From: Bacteroidales bacterium
Lineage (GTDB): Bacteria > Bacteroidota > Bacteroidia > Bacteroidales > UBA932
Direction: 5' to 3'
Assembly (NCBI GenBank): GCA_023227835.1
Contig: JALOCI010000014.1
Location: 1 to 63,459, forward strand
DNA: 63,459 nucleotides
The notes under the pieces were generated by a model. It was not told the DNA's origin, did no database searches, and was given only the letters and a program-made list of their open reading frames with translations. Position 1 is the stretch's first letter, and each line of letters starts with the position of its first letter. A program made the translations under genes and the position numbers. Positions 50,860 to 58,892 of the stretch are shown one piece after another.

Positions 50860-52618
50860 AGTAGATGTTGTAGGGCAATCTTGCAAAGGTCTTAACTCCC
50901 TTCTCTTTGGAAAGTTTCATATAAGTCCTTTCAAGTGCAGCTGCCGGGTCAGAAATAACCTTGGCTGCATTTCCACTAGCCTGCAGTTGTTCAATTATCT
51001 TTTCAAATTGAGTCTTCTGTACAGGGTATTCAACGATTCTGTAACTCTCGAGCGAACTCATAGCTGCAGCCGATTGAATCGCTTCATGAATTCCGCCGGT
51101 CTCATCAGCAAGTTTTATCTTTATTGCGTCATAACCAGACCAGATTCTGCCCTGAGCAATCGAATCAATCTGTTCTACCGTGAGATTCCGGCCTTCAGCT
51201 ACCAGATTCAAAAACTGGTCATATATTATTTCAACCTCTTTTTGCATAAATGCAATCTCATCTTTGTCCATTGATCTGTATAGGGATAGTATATCGCTGT
51301 GTTTATGAGTCCTGACTGTCTCCGGCTTTATTGAGAGGTGTTTCTCTATTGTTTTCTGGGCATTAAGCGCCAGGCTGAAAACACCTATCGATCCTGTAAG
51401 GGTTGTATTATTGGTTATTATCTTGTCAGCATTTGCCGCAATCCAGTATCCTCCGGATGCTGCATAGTCCCCCATACTTACAATAATAGGTTTTTTCTCA
51501 CGGAGAAGCTTTAATTCTCTTTCAATTATGTCTGCACACTGGGCTGAACCTCCGGGAGAGTTGACCCTTAGAACAACGGCCTTTATTGTGCTGTCTTTTC
51601 TTATCCTTGAAAGCATTGCAACAAAGCTGTCGGATGAGATATTGTCATCACTTTTACCCATCACGATTTCCCCGTTTGCATAAAGGACGGCTATCTTGTT
51701 CTTTTCTTTTAAGTTAATTTTCTTGGATGCGATTATGTAATCAGCCAGAGTTACAGTTTTTAGATCCTTTTCCTTTTCAACTCCAAAAAGTGACACAAGT
51801 GTATCTGTAAGCTGATCTTTATACATCAAACCATCAATAAATCCCAGCTCTTTGACTTTCTGGGCGTTTATCATTTCCAGATTGTCTGTTATTTCATTTA
51901 AACGCTCCACTGATATGCCTCTTGATTTGGAGATGTTTTCAGCCCAGGTACCCCAGACAGCATCAATGTATGCCTGAAGCTGTTCCCTGTTCTCATCACT
52001 CATTTTGTTGCTTATATATTGTTCTGCCGCAGCTTTAAACTTACCATGACGTATTAATTGTGCCTGTATTCCTATTTTGTCAAGAAGGTCTTTGAAAAAC
52101 AGTGAGTTAACAGAAAGCCCGGTAAGTGCAAGTGTGCCGGAAGGGTTAAGGAAAATTTTATCAGATACTGTTGCCAGATAATATGCAGCCTGAGAATAAT
52201 TCTCGGCATAAGAGATTACGGCCTTTCCGCTTTCATGAAATCTGGAAAGGGCTGCCCTTATCTCTTCAATGTGAGAAATCCCGGCATCAATGTCATTTAG
52301 GTTCATATAGATGAATTTGATACGAGAATCAGACGCTGCTGCATCAATGGCATCTACAACACTGAGGATTCCGAGGCTTTTTGACGAAAGTTCGAGATGT
52401 GTAAGGCTGGCATCTGCAAACGGGTCATCTATTGTTTGTTCTGTTATGCGATTGGCAAAATTCAAACTTAAAATAGCAGAAGTCGGTACGGTCGGTGTGC
52501 TTTTTTCTGCTACAGAAGCTATAGAGCTGAATATCCCGAAAAGAAGGAAGACACCGAGAATCATAGCTATTAAAGAACCGACAAATGTGCCGGCAACAAT
52601 TTTGAGAAAATTTTTCAT
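50852..52618 (-). CDS. sppA: Signal peptide peptidase SppA, 67K type
   Basis: A membrane-anchored serine protease that degrades cleaved signal peptides. The 588-residue long form has one N-terminal helix (LKIVAGTFVGSLIAMILGVF) and two tandem SppA domains. The catalytic Lys is in LIRHGKFKAAAEQYIS (first domain) and the nucleophile Ser in GDYAASGGYWIAANADKI (second domain). The LRVNSPGGSAQCADII segment is also typical. A -7 box (TACATTTG) lies 24 bases upstream. Confidence 0.95.
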   Translation of the reverse strand: MKNFLKIVAGTFVGSLIAMILGVFLLFGIFSSIASVAEKSTPTVPTSAILSLNFANRITEQTIDDPFADASLTHLELSSKSLGILSVVDAIDAAASDSRIKFIYMNLNDIDAGISHIEEIRAALSRFHESGKAVISYAENYSQAAYYLATVSDKIFLNPSGTLALTGLSVNSLFFKDLLDKIGIQAQLIRHGKFKAAAEQYISNKMSDENREQLQAYIDAVWGTWAENISKSRGISVERLNEITDNLEMINAQKVKELGFIDGLMYKDQLTDTLVSLFGVEKEKDLKTVTLADYIIASKKINLKEKNKIAVLYANGEIVMGKSDDNISSDSFVAMLSRIRKDSTIKAVVLRVNSPGGSAQCADIIERELKLLREKKPIIVSMGDYAASGGYWIAANADKIITNNTTLTGSIGVFSLALNAQKTIEKHLSIKPETVRTHKHSDILSLYRSMDKDEIAFMQKEVEIIYDQFLNLVAEGRNLTVEQIDSIAQGRIWSGYDAIKIKLADETGGIHEAIQSAAAMSSLESYRIVEYPVQKTQFEKIIEQLQASGNAAKVISDPAAALERTYMKLSKEKGVKTFARLPYNIYFN

Positions 52619-52641
52619 AATAATCCTGATAATTAATAAGA

Positions 52642-52649
52642 CAAATGTA
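52642..52649 (-). promoter_or_regulatory. -7 box of sppA
   Basis: TACATTTG on the minus strand, an exact TAnnTTTG match, 23 bases before the sppA ATG. It separates sppA transcription from the regulator gene upstream. Confidence 0.4.
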
Positions 52650-52658
52650 AGAAAAACA

Positions 52659-53330
52659 TTACATCTTTCTTAATCTATAGCCCACACCCCTGATATTCTC
52701 TATATTGACAGGTGTAGACGCAAGTTTTTTTCTCAGATGGGAGGCTAGAGCCTCAAGTGATTTTTTAGTGTCAATATCTTTGTCTTCCCATATAGCCACT
52801 ACAAGGTCTGAGACTTTACAAATCTGATTGAAATTATTACACAAAATCTGCAGCAGTTTGTTTTCATAAAACGAGAGTATGGTTGCTTCGCCGTCCTGCA
52901 TCATCAGACATCTCTCCTCAGGAGAATAATTTATATTTCCAAGAGTGAATATATCATTGTTCTTGCTTGAAATCTGCATGCACTTCTGTACTCTTATCAA
53001 TAACTCCCTTAACCCAAACGGTTTTTTCAGATAGTCACTGCAACCTATCTCAAAGCCGTTGGCAACACTACTGTCATCACTAATAGATGTAATGAAGATA
53101 ATGGGTATATTCTTGTCTACAGCCCTTATAAGCCTGGCTACCTCAAATCCGTCGATTTCAGGCATATTTACATCAAACAGGCAGAGGTCCGGATGGAACT
53201 GATTGTATTGTTCCAACGCAGAACGACCGTCGCTTACAAATGAGAGTTCATACCCGCTCATTTTAAGAAACTCGCACATTGCATAGCCAAAGTTCAATTC
53301 ATCATCGGCCAGAAGTATCCTCTTTCCCAT
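52659..53330 (-). CDS. OmpR-family response regulator
   Basis: About 223 residues with an N-terminal receiver domain and a C-terminal winged-helix DNA-binding domain. The phosphorylated Asp is in DLCLFDVNMPEIDG, the acidic pair in LLADDELN, and the conserved Lys in DYLKKPFG. The DNA-binding part reads LEALASHLRKKLAS and ENIRGVGYRLRKM, typical of OmpR/PhoB types. It resembles RprY of Bacteroides in general layout. The ATG at 53330 overlaps the kinase gene by 29 bp; a GTG six bases upstream is another possible start. It would be phosphorylated by that kinase and could act on the divergent peptide operon. Confidence 0.9.
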   Translation of the reverse strand: MGKRILLADDELNFGYAMCEFLKMSGYELSFVSDGRSALEQYNQFHPDLCLFDVNMPEIDGFEVARLIRAVDKNIPIIFITSISDDSSVANGFEIGCSDYLKKPFGLRELLIRVQKCMQISSKNNDIFTLGNINYSPEERCLMMQDGEATILSFYENKLLQILCNNFNQICKVSDLVVAIWEDKDIDTKKSLEALASHLRKKLASTPVNIENIRGVGYRLRKM

Positions 53331-54675
53331 GCTCACAATTTATTGATAAAGTAAAAGTGCTTCCTTTTCCCACTTCACTGACAAGTGTAATCTTACCTTT
53401 ATGGGCTCTGACCACCCACATAACATAGTTAAGGCCCAGACCGAAACCTTTGCCCTTCTGTGCATGCTCCTTCTTGCTCCCTCTGTAGAATTTCTCGAAC
53501 ACCTTTGCTTGTTCCTCTTTCGGAATGCCAATGCCGTTGTCTTCTACAGATATATAAAAGTATTTGCCCTCTTTGCGGGTAGAAACATTAATTTTAACCG
53601 AGTCATCCGAGTACTTTATCGCATTATCTATCAGATTCCCTATCGCATTTGAGATATGGAGCTCGTCTCCGTATATCTCTTCCCCTCCGTCAGGTATCTG
53701 TTTTGTTATTTCTATGCTCTTTTTGGGATCTACATTGTGTCTGGCTATATGCGGATCGATAGCCTCATTTATATTGAATAATTTTTTCTTTAACGGAGCC
53801 TGTCTCTTTTCGAATTTATTAATGTCAAGGATATTCTCTATAAGGCCATTAAGAAAATACAACTGCTCCTTTGACTTTCCGAGAAAGTAAGGGGCGGTTT
53901 TACTGTCAGCCATTTCAGCAACTTCAAGGTTTGTTATGGAAGACTGTAATGGAGATCTCAGCTCATGTGTCAGGAAGTGGGTAATATTCTCTTTTACTTT
54001 TGCCAGAGATACTTGCTTGTACAGCATGCGTGTCTGAAGCACTATACTTACCATAATAAATATGGTCAATACCAGCGATGAAATCAGCATGATCAGAAGG
54101 TCGCCCTTGAATACTGTCGGGGGGTATAATATGTGTGCAGAAACAATTAAATCTTTTGATATACTTATTGGAAATGATGTCTCGAAAGAAGATTTAATCA
54201 ATACATTCTTAAAGACGCTCTTGTTCTCTGTACTGTATGTTTTTGATGTTGCAGAATCTAAATAAGTAAGTTTGAAATTGGTCTCTTTTCCCTCTTCTTT
54301 AAGAAGTGTCGCAAAATATCCTGAGAGGGTGTCGATGTCTAATGGAAGATCGTTTTTATATGCATCTTGAAGTGCTGCCTCAATTGATACTTTTGTAAAC
54401 TGATTCCTGACAGTTCCTATATTTTCAATATTATTGCTATTGTGCTTATCTCCATCTGGAATATTATCAGAAATAATAACAGAAAATCCGTCACTTTCGC
54501 TGATTCTTTTCATTCTTGAGTTAAGCTCCTTGTTTACAGCCTCCTTAAGTATGGTTTCAGCCTTGTTGCGATAGTCATCCTTCTCACTGTCAATGAGTCG
54601 GTAGAGCCATACACCCTGGATTCCAAGAAGAAAAAAGATAGCAATAATAGATATGGTAAGTGCCCTGTTCAGCAT
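53302..54675 (-). CDS. Sensor histidine kinase
   Basis: A 457-residue bitopic kinase. Membrane helices at about 5-25 and 192-214 enclose a periplasmic sensor of about 165 residues with no recognised domain. The dimerisation box is FLTHELRSPLQSS with phosphorylated His237; the ATPase has the N box IGNLIDNAIKYSDD, G1 VEDNGIGIPKEE, F box KVFEKFYRG and G2 GKGFGLGLNYV. The overall type is RprX-like. It overlaps the regulator gene and is divergent from the double-glycine peptide gene 103 bp away. A peptide or envelope signal is a plausible input, but nothing in the sequence proves it. Confidence 0.92.
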   Translation of the reverse strand: MLNRALTISIIAIFFLLGIQGVWLYRLIDSEKDDYRNKAETILKEAVNKELNSRMKRISESDGFSVIISDNIPDGDKHNSNNIENIGTVRNQFTKVSIEAALQDAYKNDLPLDIDTLSGYFATLLKEEGKETNFKLTYLDSATSKTYSTENKSVFKNVLIKSSFETSFPISISKDLIVSAHILYPPTVFKGDLLIMLISSLVLTIFIMVSIVLQTRMLYKQVSLAKVKENITHFLTHELRSPLQSSITNLEVAEMADSKTAPYFLGKSKEQLYFLNGLIENILDINKFEKRQAPLKKKLFNINEAIDPHIARHNVDPKKSIEITKQIPDGGEEIYGDELHISNAIGNLIDNAIKYSDDSVKINVSTRKEGKYFYISVEDNGIGIPKEEQAKVFEKFYRGSKKEHAQKGKGFGLGLNYVMWVVRAHKGKITLVSEVGKGSTFTLSINCEHGKEDTSGR

Positions 54676-54688
54676 TTTTAAGCAAATT

Positions 54689-54704
54689 GTCAGTAATTGG
54701 TCAG
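54689..54704. promoter_or_regulatory. Candidate operator: GTCAG direct repeat between kinase and peptide genes
   Basis: GTCAG-N6-GTCAG with an 11-bp period, the spacing at which OmpR-family dimers bind one DNA face. The second copy continues as TCAGCATT, which recurs at 54669-54676 over the kinase start codon. Confidence 0.35.
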
Positions 54705-54777
54705 CATTCTGTATGCAAATGTAACAATTATTCTTAATTTATTTGTACAACAAAAAACAAATAAAAACATCAAAGCC

Positions 54778-54906
54778 ATGAGAACAAATTTTGAAAAACT
54801 GAATGAACAAGAGATGATTAATGTAGTAGGTGGTGATAAGATTTTAAGAATTACAGATGACGAGGGTAACGTATACTACATAATCATTCGTGACGGAAGA
54901 CCGTAA
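54778..54906 (+). CDS. Double-glycine leader peptide (secreted peptide precursor)
   Basis: A 42-residue precursor starting MRTNFEKLNEQEMINVVGG at the ATG at 54778. The leader has hydrophobic residues at -4 (V), -7 (M), -12 (L) and -15 (F) relative to the GG cleavage site, exactly the positions read by C39 peptidases. The predicted mature part is 23 residues (DKILRITDDEGN then VYYIIIRDGRP), with five acidic and four basic residues, no Cys, and two beta strands around a DDEGN turn. The frame could extend upstream to 54697, but the leader logic shows the real start. It lies 95 bp before the C39 exporter gene. It could be a pheromone or an unusual antimicrobial; the composition favours the first. 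Confidence 0.82.
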   Translation: MRTNFEKLNEQEMINVVGGDKILRITDDEGNVYYIIIRDGRP

Positions 54907-54951
54907 TTGATTTAAGTCTTTTATCTGAAGTTTGTCCCTTTTTGATGATAA

Positions 54952-54970
54952 TTTGCTGATTTTCAGCAAA
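54952..54970 (+). promoter_or_regulatory. Perfect hairpin between peptide and exporter genes
   Basis: TTTGCTGA-TTT-TCAGCAAA: an 8-bp stem with a 3-base loop, 45 bases after the peptide stop and 31 bases before the exporter ATG. No T run follows, so partial termination, RNA processing or protection of the peptide mRNA 3' end are the main options. Confidence 0.55.
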
Positions 54971-55001
54971 CAAGGATTCCTTTGACTGTTAAATTTGAAT
55001 A

Positions 55002-57200
55002 ATGTACAGGAGACCATTCAGACATTTCCATCAACTGGACTCCATGGATTGTGGCCCCACTTGCCTGAGAATGGTTGCCATGCATTATGGGCACCATTAT
55101 ACTTTAGAGACACTGCGGGAGAAGTGTGAATTTTCCCGGGAAGGTGTAAATCTTTTCGGCATCGCAAAAGCGGCTGAGAGCATAGGGTTCAGATCTACAG
55201 GAGCAAGACTCTCATTTGAAGAGTTGTGCAAAGCTCCTTTTCCGCTTATTGTGCATTGGAATCAACGCCATTTTGTTGTCTTATACGGAACAAAAGGGAA
55301 GGGGCGTAATTTAAAAATGCTTGTTGCAGATCCGGCTACTTCACTCGTAGAACTAAGTGAGAGTGAATTTAAGAAGTCTTGGTACAGTACTGTAAAAGAC
55401 GGTGTCGGGTTGGGGATAGCCCTCATTCTTGAGCCTACCCCAAAATTCTACCAGGAGGAGGGAGAATCTGTTAACAGGAGAGGTTTCAAATTTCTAAAGT
55501 CATACCTTAAACCATACAGAAAATTTATAATACAGCTGATTGTCGGGCTCCTTATAGGAAGTCTGCTACAGCTCATTCTGCCTTTCCTTACCCAGAGTAT
55601 AGTAGATATAGGTATAGGCACACAGGATATAGGCTTTATCTGGCTTGTGCTGATAGCCCAACTTATGCTGGCCATAAGTATGGCATCAGTTGAATTTATC
55701 AGAGGATGGATACTGTTACACATGGGTACCCGTATAAACATTTCGCTGATATCGGATTTTCTCACAAAGCTGATGAAGCTGCCCATTGGTTTTTTTGATA
55801 CCAGAATGACGGGGGATCTTCTTCAAAGAATTGACGATCATAAACGTATCCAGAATTTCCTTACAGGGTCTTCTTTAAATGTCTTATTTTCAATATTTAA
55901 CATTGTGATTTTCGGGGCGGTATTACTGTATTATAACCCCGTGATTTTTTTAATTTTCATAGTCGCTTCCATTTCGTATGTCTTGTGGGTGATGATTTTT
56001 ATGAAGAGGCGAAGGGAGTTGGATAATAAGGCATTTACTCAAAATGCTGCAAATCAGAATTCGGTTATTCAGCTTATTACCGGAATGCAGGAGATAAAAC
56101 TGAACAGTTGTGAAAGACAAAAAAGGTGGGAGTGGGAGAGAATTCAGGCACGTTTGTACAAGTTAAATATAAAAGGTCTGGCCCTTGGCCAATATCAGGA
56201 AGCAGGAGCAACACTCATAAATCAGCTGAAAAATATATTCATTACAGTATTTGCAGCAAGTTCCGTGCTTAACGGGGAACTTACCCTCGGTATGATGCTT
56301 TCGGTGCAATTTATCAATGGTCAGCTGAATGCACCACTCATGCAGGTAATCGCCTTTCTGAAGGCTTCTCAGGATGCTAAAATATCTCTCGAGAGACTGG
56401 CTGAGATTCATGACAAAAAAGATGAGGAGAAAGATTGTGAAAACCGGATCTCTTTTATCCCAAAGGGCAAACATATATCTATAGAGAACTTGTCATTCAG
56501 ATACGAAGGCGCAGGGTCTCCGATGGTTTTAAAGGATATAAATCTCTCTATCCCAAATGGTAAGATTACTGCGATAGTCGGTACCAGTGGCAGTGGAAAG
56601 ACTACTCTGGTTAAACTTTTGCTGGGTTTTTATACTCCGCAGGAGGGAAGTATCAAATATGGAGAAAACAATCTGTTTTCGCTCAGTATGGAGCGCTGGA
56701 GAGAAAAATGCGGTGTTGTAATGCAGGATGGCTTTCTCTTCTCTGACACAATTGCCGGAAATATTGCACCCGGAGTTGAAACTATTGATATGAAAAAAAT
56801 GGAAAAAGCTGTAGATATTGCCAATATCCGGGATTTTGTAGAGAGTCTTCCTCTCTCTTATAATACAAAAATAGGACAGGAGGGACATGGATTGAGCCAG
56901 GGGCAAAAACAGCGTCTGTTGATAGCACGTGCCGTATACAAAGATCCTGACCTTATTTTGTTTGATGAAGCTACAAACTCACTCGATGCAAATAATGAGA
57001 TGCAGATTATGAGTAATCTGGACGAATTTTTTGTAGGCAGGACAGTGCTTGTAGTGGCACACAGATTAAGTACGGTTAAGAATGCCGATAATATTGTCGT
57101 ACTTGACAAAGGGATTATAACCGAATCTGGAACACACAGTGAGCTAATTGAGAAAAAAGGAGCTTACTGGCAACTTGTAAAGAATCAATTATATGTCTGA
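55002..57200 (+). CDS. C39-peptidase-containing ABC exporter (PCAT)
   Basis: A 732-residue exporter that cleaves a double-glycine leader and exports the mature peptide. The N-terminal C39 peptidase has Q11, catalytic C17 (SMDCGPTCLRMVAMHYG), H90 (WNQRHFVVLYG) and D110 (VADPA), so it is complete. Residues about 165-450 form the six-helix ABC membrane domain. The nucleotide-binding domain has Walker A GTSGSGKTT (about 526-534), signature LSQGQKQR (about 630), Walker B LILFDEATNS and H-loop VVAHRLSTV. It should process the peptide encoded just upstream. Its stop overlaps the HlyD gene by 8 bp. Confidence 0.95.
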   Translation: MYRRPFRHFHQLDSMDCGPTCLRMVAMHYGHHYTLETLREKCEFSREGVNLFGIAKAAESIGFRSTGARLSFEELCKAPFPLIVHWNQRHFVVLYGTKGKGRNLKMLVADPATSLVELSESEFKKSWYSTVKDGVGLGIALILEPTPKFYQEEGESVNRRGFKFLKSYLKPYRKFIIQLIVGLLIGSLLQLILPFLTQSIVDIGIGTQDIGFIWLVLIAQLMLAISMASVEFIRGWILLHMGTRINISLISDFLTKLMKLPIGFFDTRMTGDLLQRIDDHKRIQNFLTGSSLNVLFSIFNIVIFGAVLLYYNPVIFLIFIVASISYVLWVMIFMKRRRELDNKAFTQNAANQNSVIQLITGMQEIKLNSCERQKRWEWERIQARLYKLNIKGLALGQYQEAGATLINQLKNIFITVFAASSVLNGELTLGMMLSVQFINGQLNAPLMQVIAFLKASQDAKISLERLAEIHDKKDEEKDCENRISFIPKGKHISIENLSFRYEGAGSPMVLKDINLSIPNGKITAIVGTSGSGKTTLVKLLLGFYTPQEGSIKYGENNLFSLSMERWREKCGVVMQDGFLFSDTIAGNIAPGVETIDMKKMEKAVDIANIRDFVESLPLSYNTKIGQEGHGLSQGQKQRLLIARAVYKDPDLILFDEATNSLDANNEMQIMSNLDEFFVGRTVLVVAHRLSTVKNADNIVVLDKGIITESGTHSELIEKKGAYWQLVKNQLYV

Positions 57201-58506
57201 AAAAAGGAGGATAGAGATAAAGTCCGATGATGTCAATGAGATTCTCTCGAGGGCACCGGGATGGACAGTTAGGTGGGGAAACACACTTATACTGCTTATT
57301 GTCACCCTCCTCTTAATTGGCAGTGCTTTGTTCAGATATCCTGACAAATTATCGGCTCCTATAACAGTTACTTCTGAAAACCTTCCTGCACAACTCATGG
57401 CAAAAACGACAGGAAGACTTCAGGAACTGTTTATGAGCGATGGAGATGAAGTCTCTAAGGGAGATGTAATTGCTATGATAGAAAATTCGGCCTCTTTCAG
57501 CGATTATGTGAAGTTGACAAATGCAATGGATTCCTTATTTGGCAAAGGGTTTCAGGTAGAAAATCATCTTGTCGAAAATTTGCCGGTTAATCTTCAGCTT
57601 GGCGATATGCAGGATGCCTACAACCAGTTTCTTGGAAGAGCCAGAGAGTATAGTAATTTTATAAATCTTGACTATCACAGTAAAAAATCAATTTTGATAA
57701 AAAGAGAGCTGGAGGCGCAAAGGTCAATGATAAGGCAATACAACAAACAGATGTCTATATCAGCAGAGCAGGTTGAAATTGTTTCCCGCAGATATTCAAG
57801 AGACAGCTCTCTATTGTTACAGAAAGTAATTTCGATGTCAGATTTTGAGAGCACGAAGGCTGCAAAGCTTTCGGCAAAACAAGATTATGAAAATGTAAGA
57901 AGAAGTCTGGATGACCTGAAACTTAACGCACTACAGAGTGAACAGTCTCTTCTGGATCTTGAACTGGATAAAGAAAAACAAAAGAACAACCTCTTGTCGG
58001 GTTTGTCCGGAGACATGGATTTACTGAAAGCTGCTTTAAGGAAGTGGGAGCAGGACTATCTTCTTATATCTCCTCTTAACGGGAAGCTTTCCTTTACCAG
58101 GTTCTGGCAGAAGAACCAGAATGTGACAGAGGGAGATGCTGTATTTACGGTCGTTCCGAATAAGGATGCAAATATTAAAGGAAAGATTTTCCTTCCGCTT
58201 GATGGTGCCGGAAAGGTGAGAATAGGCCAGAAGGTAAATATCAAATTTGATAATTTTCCTTATATGGAGTTTGGTATGGTAGAGGTTAAGGTTCTTAGAG
58301 TCTCTTCGGTCCCGGCACTTGTGGATAATAAGCAAGTATATGTGATAGATGTGCTTTTGCCACATAAACTTATTACAAATTACGGCAGGGAGCTTCCATT
58401 CTCCGAGGAGATGAGAGGCGTTGCAGAGATAATAACAGAGGAACTTAGTATCCTTCAGCGGATAGTATTTCCTGTCAGACATATTTTAAAAAGTAAAATG
58501 TTATGA
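57193..58506 (+). CDS. HlyD-family periplasmic adaptor
   Basis: A 437-residue membrane-fusion protein joining the exporter to an outer-membrane channel. It has one N-terminal helix (about 30-47, TLILLIVTLLLIGSALF), a first lipoyl half (LMAKTTGRLQELFMSDGDEV), a long coiled coil (about 140-300), and the second lipoyl half and beta-barrel (LLISPLNGKLSFTRFWQKNQ). It overlaps the exporter by 8 bp and the next gene by 4 bp. No TolC-like gene is present nearby, so the outer-membrane partner must be elsewhere. Confidence 0.92.
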   Translation: MSEKRRIEIKSDDVNEILSRAPGWTVRWGNTLILLIVTLLLIGSALFRYPDKLSAPITVTSENLPAQLMAKTTGRLQELFMSDGDEVSKGDVIAMIENSASFSDYVKLTNAMDSLFGKGFQVENHLVENLPVNLQLGDMQDAYNQFLGRAREYSNFINLDYHSKKSILIKRELEAQRSMIRQYNKQMSISAEQVEIVSRRYSRDSSLLLQKVISMSDFESTKAAKLSAKQDYENVRRSLDDLKLNALQSEQSLLDLELDKEKQKNNLLSGLSGDMDLLKAALRKWEQDYLLISPLNGKLSFTRFWQKNQNVTEGDAVFTVVPNKDANIKGKIFLPLDGAGKVRIGQKVNIKFDNFPYMEFGMVEVKVLRVSSVPALVDNKQVYVIDVLLPHKLITNYGRELPFSEEMRGVAEIITEELSILQRIVFPVRHILKSKML

Positions 58507-58868
58507 GCGTAACCGGAGTGATAGTGATAACCGGGTTTACTTCTGCAATATGCTCCAGTATTATAGCCTCATTACTCTATAAGGTTAAGTGGTTCTGTCA
58601 CAGGAAAAAAAGCTCGTGGCAGGTACTTAATCTTGTATTTACAGCGCTTTATCAATATAACAATAAGTTTTATAACCATTTTCCTATGTTGAGAGAGTTG
58701 ATGGCATGCACATTATTAACCAGTCTCTTCTTTAAATATCTTATAGCTCCTGATTGCTATACTAATCCGGAATGTATTGCCGGTACTTTCATGCTTGTAA
58801 TTCTTGTAACCACAACAATTCATATCATAGTTTACAGTAAGTTATTCGACGAGAAGCTTGCTGTCTGA
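58503..58868 (+). CDS. Small three-helix membrane protein of the peptide-export operon
   Basis: A 121-residue protein whose ATG overlaps the HlyD stop (ATGA), so it is translated with the export machinery. Hydrophobic helices are predicted at about 5-25, 66-82 and 91-112, with a basic loop WFCHRKKSS after the first. Two Cys lie between helices 2 and 3 (DCYTNPEC). No family was recognised. Its place suggests an accessory or self-protection protein for the exported peptide, but no direct evidence exists. Confidence 0.72.
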   Translation: MSVTGVIVITGFTSAICSSIIASLLYKVKWFCHRKKSSWQVLNLVFTALYQYNNKFYNHFPMLRELMACTLLTSLFFKYLIAPDCYTNPECIAGTFMLVILVTTTIHIIVYSKLFDEKLAV

Positions 58869-58887
58869 AGAATTATTACTACTTTTG
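58858..58887 (+). promoter_or_regulatory. Promoter of the metal-handling module
   Basis: TTG at 58858-58860 and TACTTTTG at 58880-58887, 19 bases apart: a good Bacteroidota promoter. The next gene's ATG begins only 5 bases after the -7 box, so the transcript may start at or very near the ATG. Confidence 0.5.
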
Positions 58888-58892
58888 CAAGT

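Noticed and set aside
54697..54777. Longer form of the double-glycine peptide
   Set aside because: The extension places a hydrophobic stretch before a canonical C39 leader; leader spacing supports the ATG at 54778.
54778..54906. Classifying the peptide as a bacteroidetocin or lanthipeptide
   Set aside because: It has no Cys, is shorter than bacteroidetocins, and no modification enzyme gene is nearby.
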